Below, piece after piece: positions 4,362 to 7,472 of a DNA stretch of 7,472 nt. Positions within the stretch are counted from its first letter, which is position 1. Every line of letters starts with the position of its first letter. The position numbers and the translations under genes are program-made. This stretch comes from Candidatus Stahliibacteriota bacterium. GTDB taxonomy: Bacteria; Hydrothermota; Tepidihabitantia; SM23-42. The stretch lies in NCBI GenBank assembly GCA_004376785.1, contig SOIY01000244.1, positions 1 through 7,472 on the forward strand. The letters are read 5' to 3'. The notes beneath the pieces are model-generated. The model did no database searches. It saw only the letters and a program-made list of their open reading frames with translations, and was not told the origin of the DNA.

Positions 4362-5470
4362 GGAAGAAAAAGATTTTATTTATCATTGGGGGTATAATTC
4401 TGGTTGCTGTGATTGTAATCCTGAACCTGACTAATAAAGAAGGTGGAAAAGAGGTTGAAGTAGCGATTGTAAAAAAAGGAAATATTATTTCAATGGTGAC
4501 GGCGTCCGGAGAATTACGTGCAAAATCACAGGTTGATATATCTGCAGAAACGATCGGTCGGATAAAGAAGATTCTTTTTCAGGAGGGGGATTATGTGAAC
4601 AAGGGGTCTCTTCTTATCGAACTTAATGATGTTAATGCAAATGCAAATCGCAAACTTGCCCGGGCTCAGTTAAAACAGGCAGAACAGGATTTTAATCGAG
4701 GGAAAAAACTTTTTGAAAAAGAATTAATTTCTCAGGAAAGTTTTGAAAAGATCGAGCTGGGTTATGAAATAACAAAGGCACAATATGAACAGGCACTTGA
4801 TGCTTATAGAAAGACAAAGATATATGCTCCTATTTCAGGAACGATAATGAAGATCAATGTTGAAGAGGGCGAGACCGCAGTAATGGGCACAATGAATTAT
4901 CAGGGGACTGTGCTCATGACCATTGCTGATTTATCCAAAATGCTCGCCGTGGTCAGGATTGATGAAACAGATGTGCCAGAGGTCAAGGTCGGTCAGGAGG
5001 TTGAGGTCATTGCTGATGCCTTGCCTGATTCAACCTATCCAGGGGCAATAACCAAGGTTGGATTAATGCCCATTACGAGTCAATTAACGACTGAGCAAGC
5101 AACTGATTTTGAGGTTGAAATTGAGATGAGTGAATTTTCATCATTACTTCGACCAGGCATGAATATGAAAGCCGATATTATTACAGATGAGAAGTCAGAT
5201 GTTCTTACTGTTCCAATCCAGTCATCAGGCAAACGCAAGATTGCTGATAAACTTAAGGAGACTGTCTTTGTTGTGCAGGATGGTAAGGCAGTACTCACTG
5301 AAATCACAGTGGGAACATCGAGCGATACAGCAATTGAGATAATCGCAGGCATTGAACAAGGTGATACTGTTATCATTGGACCCTATCGTGTCCTTTCAAA
5401 ACTGAAAGATGGTCAAAAGGTCAAATTTGAGATTGCAGATGAGAACGAGTCCCGCCCCCCATTAGAATAG
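4358..5470 (+). CDS. HlyD/MacA-like periplasmic adaptor subunit of tripartite exporter
   Basis: A 370-residue membrane-fusion protein that should bridge the inner-membrane ABC permease and the TolC-like channel. A basic start (RKKK) and hydrophobic segment at about 6-22 anchor it in the inner membrane; no lipobox cysteine is present. The first lipoyl half-motif lies at about 57-90 (GRIKKILFQEGDYVNKG), followed by an alpha-hairpin (about 92-152, heptad-like, rich in A, Q and E). The second lipoyl half opens with APISGTIMKI at 157-166. A beta-barrel (about 190-270) and membrane-proximal domain (about 275-355, with GIEQGDTVIIGP) follow. The coiled-coil hairpin is of moderate length, as in MacA-like adaptors. 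The Shine-Dalgarno AAGGAG (4347-4352) is 5 nt before ATG 4358, inside the channel gene. A C6 run (5455-5460) lies just before the stop, so slippage there would alter only the last residues. Pairing with MacB-type genes supports a MacA-like role; the cargo is unknown. Confidence 0.92.
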   Translation: MRKKKILFIIGGIILVAVIVILNLTNKEGGKEVEVAIVKKGNIISMVTASGELRAKSQVDISAETIGRIKKILFQEGDYVNKGSLLIELNDVNANANRKLARAQLKQAEQDFNRGKKLFEKELISQESFEKIELGYEITKAQYEQALDAYRKTKIYAPISGTIMKINVEEGETAVMGTMNYQGTVLMTIADLSKMLAVVRIDETDVPEVKVGQEVEVIADALPDSTYPGAITKVGLMPITSQLTTEQATDFEVEIEMSEFSSLLRPGMNMKADIITDEKSDVLTVPIQSSGKRKIADKLKETVFVVQDGKAVLTEITVGTSSDTAIEIIAGIEQGDTVIIGPYRVLSKLKDGQKVKFEIADENESRPPLE

Positions 5471-5555
5471 GTGTTATGACGATATGTTAAGCATAAACGT
5501 GACAAGAGGTTCAAGCATTGATGCTGAGGTGACAGATGATCAAGGTAGGGGTTGA
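5471..5555 (+). other. 85-nt gap within the exporter operon
   Basis: This is the only sizeable gap in an otherwise overlapping gene chain. No terminator hairpin or good promoter is visible. A 23-codon frame runs from ATG 5484 to TGA 5553-5555, in the same frame as the ATPase and ending directly at its ATG (TGAATG). Its sequence does not resemble an ABC ATPase N terminus, so it is probably incidental. The ribosome site for the ATPase is likely TAGGGG (5546-5551), 4 nt before ATG 5556. Confidence 0.5.
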
Positions 5556-6239
5556 ATGAAGAAAACAAACGTCGTATGCCGAGCTGTAGATATCAAGAAA
5601 ACTTATTGGCGCGGCAAGGTTGCGGTTGAAGCCTTGTGCGGTGTAAATGTAGAGATAAAAAGCAATGCATATATTTCAATTATGGGTGCCTCGGGCTCTG
5701 GTAAATCGACCTTGATTCATATTCTCAGTTGTCTTGATTCGCCAAGTTCAGGCGAATATTATCTTGAGGATAAATTGGTTTCAACGTATACAGATGAGGA
5801 GTTAGCAAAGATAAGGAATAAGTTTTTCGGATTTGTGTTTCAGACTTTCAGTCTTTTACCCAGGCTTACAGCCCTTGATAATGTTGCTTTACCTTTGATC
5901 TATGCCGGTGTGAAAAAACGAGAAAGAACAGAAAAGGCAAAAGAAATTTTGGGAAAAATTGGGCTTGCAGATAGAATTTATCACCGTCCTAATGAAATGT
6001 CAGGGGGAGAATGTCAGCGTGTAGCGATTGCCCGTGCTCTGGTAAATGATCCAAAGGTAATATTTGCTGATGAACCAACAGGTAATCTTGATTCTAAAAC
6101 TGGTGCTGAGATAATGGAAATATTTGATAAATTGAATGATGAGGGTAATACATTGGTAATGGTTACACATGACCCAAATGTTGCTGATCATGCAAAAAGG
6201 ATTATAAAATTAAAGGATGGTCTGATAGAAAATGGGTAA
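5556..6239 (+). CDS. MacB/LolD-type ABC transporter ATP-binding protein
   Basis: A 227-residue cytoplasmic ATPase that powers the permease encoded next. All ABC motifs are present: Walker A GASGSGKST (44-52), Q-loop Q96 in FVFQTFSLLP, signature MSGGE (148-152) followed by CQRVAIARAL, Walker B VIFADEP with catalytic E173, D-loop NLDS (177-180) and switch histidine H205 in VTHD. The TFSLLPRLTALDNVALPLIYAG stretch (97-118, interrupted here only by numbering) is characteristic of the MacB/LolD/FtsE-like group. The signature begins with M rather than L and has E for Q, a substitution also found in LolD-type proteins. Length matches stand-alone members; E. coli MacB has this domain fused to the permease. 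Its stop overlaps the permease start by 8 nt, implying coupled translation. LolD-like lipoprotein release cannot be excluded, but the adjacent adaptor and TolC genes favour a MacAB-TolC-like exporter. Confidence 0.94.
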   Translation: MKKTNVVCRAVDIKKTYWRGKVAVEALCGVNVEIKSNAYISIMGASGSGKSTLIHILSCLDSPSSGEYYLEDKLVSTYTDEELAKIRNKFFGFVFQTFSLLPRLTALDNVALPLIYAGVKKRERTEKAKEILGKIGLADRIYHRPNEMSGGECQRVAIARALVNDPKVIFADEPTGNLDSKTGAEIMEIFDKLNDEGNTLVMVTHDPNVADHAKRIIKLKDGLIENG

Positions 6240-7472
6240 TTTATTAGGGAAAATTGCTCTTAGTTTTCAGACCTTTAAAAATCACAAGCTGAGGTCATTT
6301 CTTACTGCGCTGGGTATTATTATCGGCGTAACTACAGTGATCGCGATTCTTTCTTTGATCGAGGGGCTTAATCGCACAGTTGCTGAACAAGTTCAGTCGA
6401 TCGGCTCGGACCTCATCTTTCTTCAGAAGTTCTCCTGGGGCGCTGGTCATCTTCGGGATTTGGATAAGCTTGCCTCTCGTCCAGATTTGCTTCCAGATGA
6501 TGCTGAGGCAATCACCAAACTGAGCTCAGTTGAAATCGCGATCCCTGAGATCAGTCGACAGCTGCCGAAACTGAAATACAAGGACAATGAAGTGTCGAAC
6601 TCATCGGTGGCTGGTTCTGATGAAAACTACTCGTGGGTGAATACCTATATAGTCGAAAGTGGTCGGGATTTTTCAAGAGATGATGTTTTACACCGGCGTG
6701 CAGTTGGGATCATAGGTTCGTACATCGCGACTAATCTTTTCCCAGAGGAAACTGCGGTTGGGAAAGACCTGCATCTCAATGGTCACCGTATCAAAATCAT
6801 CGGTGTATTTAAAGAGAAAGGGACATTTCTTGGGAACAGCCTTGATAATTTTATACTTATACCATATACTATTTTCGAGAAATTCTTTCCTAGATCTAGA
6901 AGGTCATTGAGGTCGCGGGTTTATGGGGGCTATAGTATTGGTATTAAGGCAAAGGATGGGATGAAAATCGAGGAGACGATTGATCAAGTACGCGAGCTAA
7001 TGCGGCGGCGTCATGGTCTCGGTTTTGATAAAGAAGATGATTTTGAACTAAACACACAGCAAATACTCATGGACCTTTACCAAAGCATAACAAATGTAGG
7101 GTTTATCGCCATTATAGCTATAGCCGCTATTTCATTGGTCGTTGGCGGTATTGGGATTATGAACATTATGCTCGTTGCGGTTGCCGAGAGGACACGCGAG
7201 ATCGGTATTCGTAAGGCAGTGGGTGCCTCGAATCAGAATATTCTTTCGCAGTTTCTTATTGAATCTATTGTTCTGGCACTTATCGGAGGGATTATAGGTA
7301 TTATTTTTGGAGTTTTATTGGCGTGGTTGATTTCGACTGTGTCTCCGCTCAAGGCAGCAGTGTCTTTCTGGATGATTTTGCTGGGCTTCGGGTTTTCCGC
7401 AACAGTCGGTATTTTCTTTGGTATTTATCCGGCGCGTCGTGCCGCCTCACTCAATCCAATTGAGGCATTGAG
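6232..7472 (+). CDS. MacB-type ABC permease, FtsX domain, truncated by window edge
   Basis: The transmembrane subunit of the exporter. 413 complete codons are visible with no stop; the frame leaves the window in NPIEAL, the usual last block of this family, so only a few residues are missing. An N-terminal segment (RSFLTALGIIIGVTTVIAIL, 21-40) forms helix 1. A periplasmic MacB core domain follows (about 45-285), with IESGRDFSRDD-like and AVGKDLHLNG-like family motifs. The C-terminal FtsX domain has helices at about 289-312, 342-367 and 375-395, with the cytoplasmic signature ERTREIGIRKAVGAS at 319-333. The ATG at 6232 overlaps the ATPase gene by 8 nt; AAAGGATGG (6212-6220) upstream is a loosely spaced ribosome site, so coupling is likely. 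MacB-type proteins act by mechanotransmission, moving periplasmic substrate into the TolC tunnel (family knowledge). By hand count 6361-6600 is about 50% GC, well above its neighbours. Confidence 0.94.
   Translation, partial: MGNLLGKIALSFQTFKNHKLRSFLTALGIIIGVTTVIAILSLIEGLNRTVAEQVQSIGSDLIFLQKFSWGAGHLRDLDKLASRPDLLPDDAEAITKLSSVEIAIPEISRQLPKLKYKDNEVSNSSVAGSDENYSWVNTYIVESGRDFSRDDVLHRRAVGIIGSYIATNLFPEETAVGKDLHLNGHRIKIIGVFKEKGTFLGNSLDNFILIPYTIFEKFFPRSRRSLRSRVYGGYSIGIKAKDGMKIEETIDQVRELMRRRHGLGFDKEDDFELNTQQILMDLYQSITNVGFIAIIAIAAISLVVGGIGIMNIMLVAVAERTREIGIRKAVGASNQNILSQFLIESIVLALIGGIIGIIFGVLLAWLISTVSPLKAAVSFWMILLGFGFSATVGIFFGIYPARRAASLNPIEAL

Noticed and set aside
5080..5376. 98-codon - strand frame inside the adaptor gene
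   Set aside because: Antisense to a well-matched HlyD/MacA-like domain; low-complexity serine/valine-rich translation and no ribosome site.
1..7472. CRISPR array, tRNA or rRNA gene, insertion sequence with transposase
   Set aside because: No regularly spaced identical repeats, cloverleaf, rRNA-like stretch or transposase coding region was found on either strand.

Overview
The window reads as chromosomal DNA of an AT-rich (by eye about 40% GC), diderm, Gram-negative-type bacterium. The outer membrane is implied by a TolC-family channel and an HlyD/MacA-type periplasmic adaptor. The leaky, AT-rich intergenic DNA and the Yip1-adaptor-MacB gene set remind me of uncultivated candidate phyla (WOR-3/Cloacimonadota-like). 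That placement is a low-confidence impression and rests on no single diagnostic gene.

Layout. Positions 1-234 are a regulatory region with two tandem sigma70-like promoters and an inverted repeat over the first -10 box. A Ste24-type M48 membrane metallopeptidase follows on the + strand (235-1362, possibly from GTG 220). It faces, tail to tail, a small orphan membrane protein on the - strand (1494-1835). Between them lie a perfect 32-bp palindrome and a good intrinsic terminator whose T-run overlaps the stop codon of the convergent gene. Positions 1836-2415 hold no confident gene. They contain a cluster of hairpins (1965-2091) that looks like a structured RNA or REP-like element, a purine-rich strand (about 2203-2290), and an AT-rich imperfect inverted repeat (2293-2397).

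From 2416 to the right edge runs a compact five-gene + strand operon: Yip1-family membrane protein, TolC-family outer-membrane channel, MacA-like adaptor, MacB/LolD-type ABC ATPase, and MacB-type permease (FtsX C-terminal domain, cut by the window edge a few codons from its expected end). Gene joins are tight: a 23-nt gap, a 4-nt overlap, an 85-nt gap, then an 8-nt overlap. Together the last four genes encode a complete tripartite MacAB-TolC-like exporter with the ATPase and permease on separate polypeptides. The substrate cannot be told from sequence. The Yip1 protein is probably an accessory factor, by position only.

The most interesting unexplained signal is the hairpin cluster at 1965-2091, upstream of the exporter operon. 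It can form two mutually exclusive multi-helix folds, and it carries a 90-nt-spaced direct repeat and a tiny ORF with a plausible ribosome site. No known riboswitch or ribozyme consensus was recognised in it.
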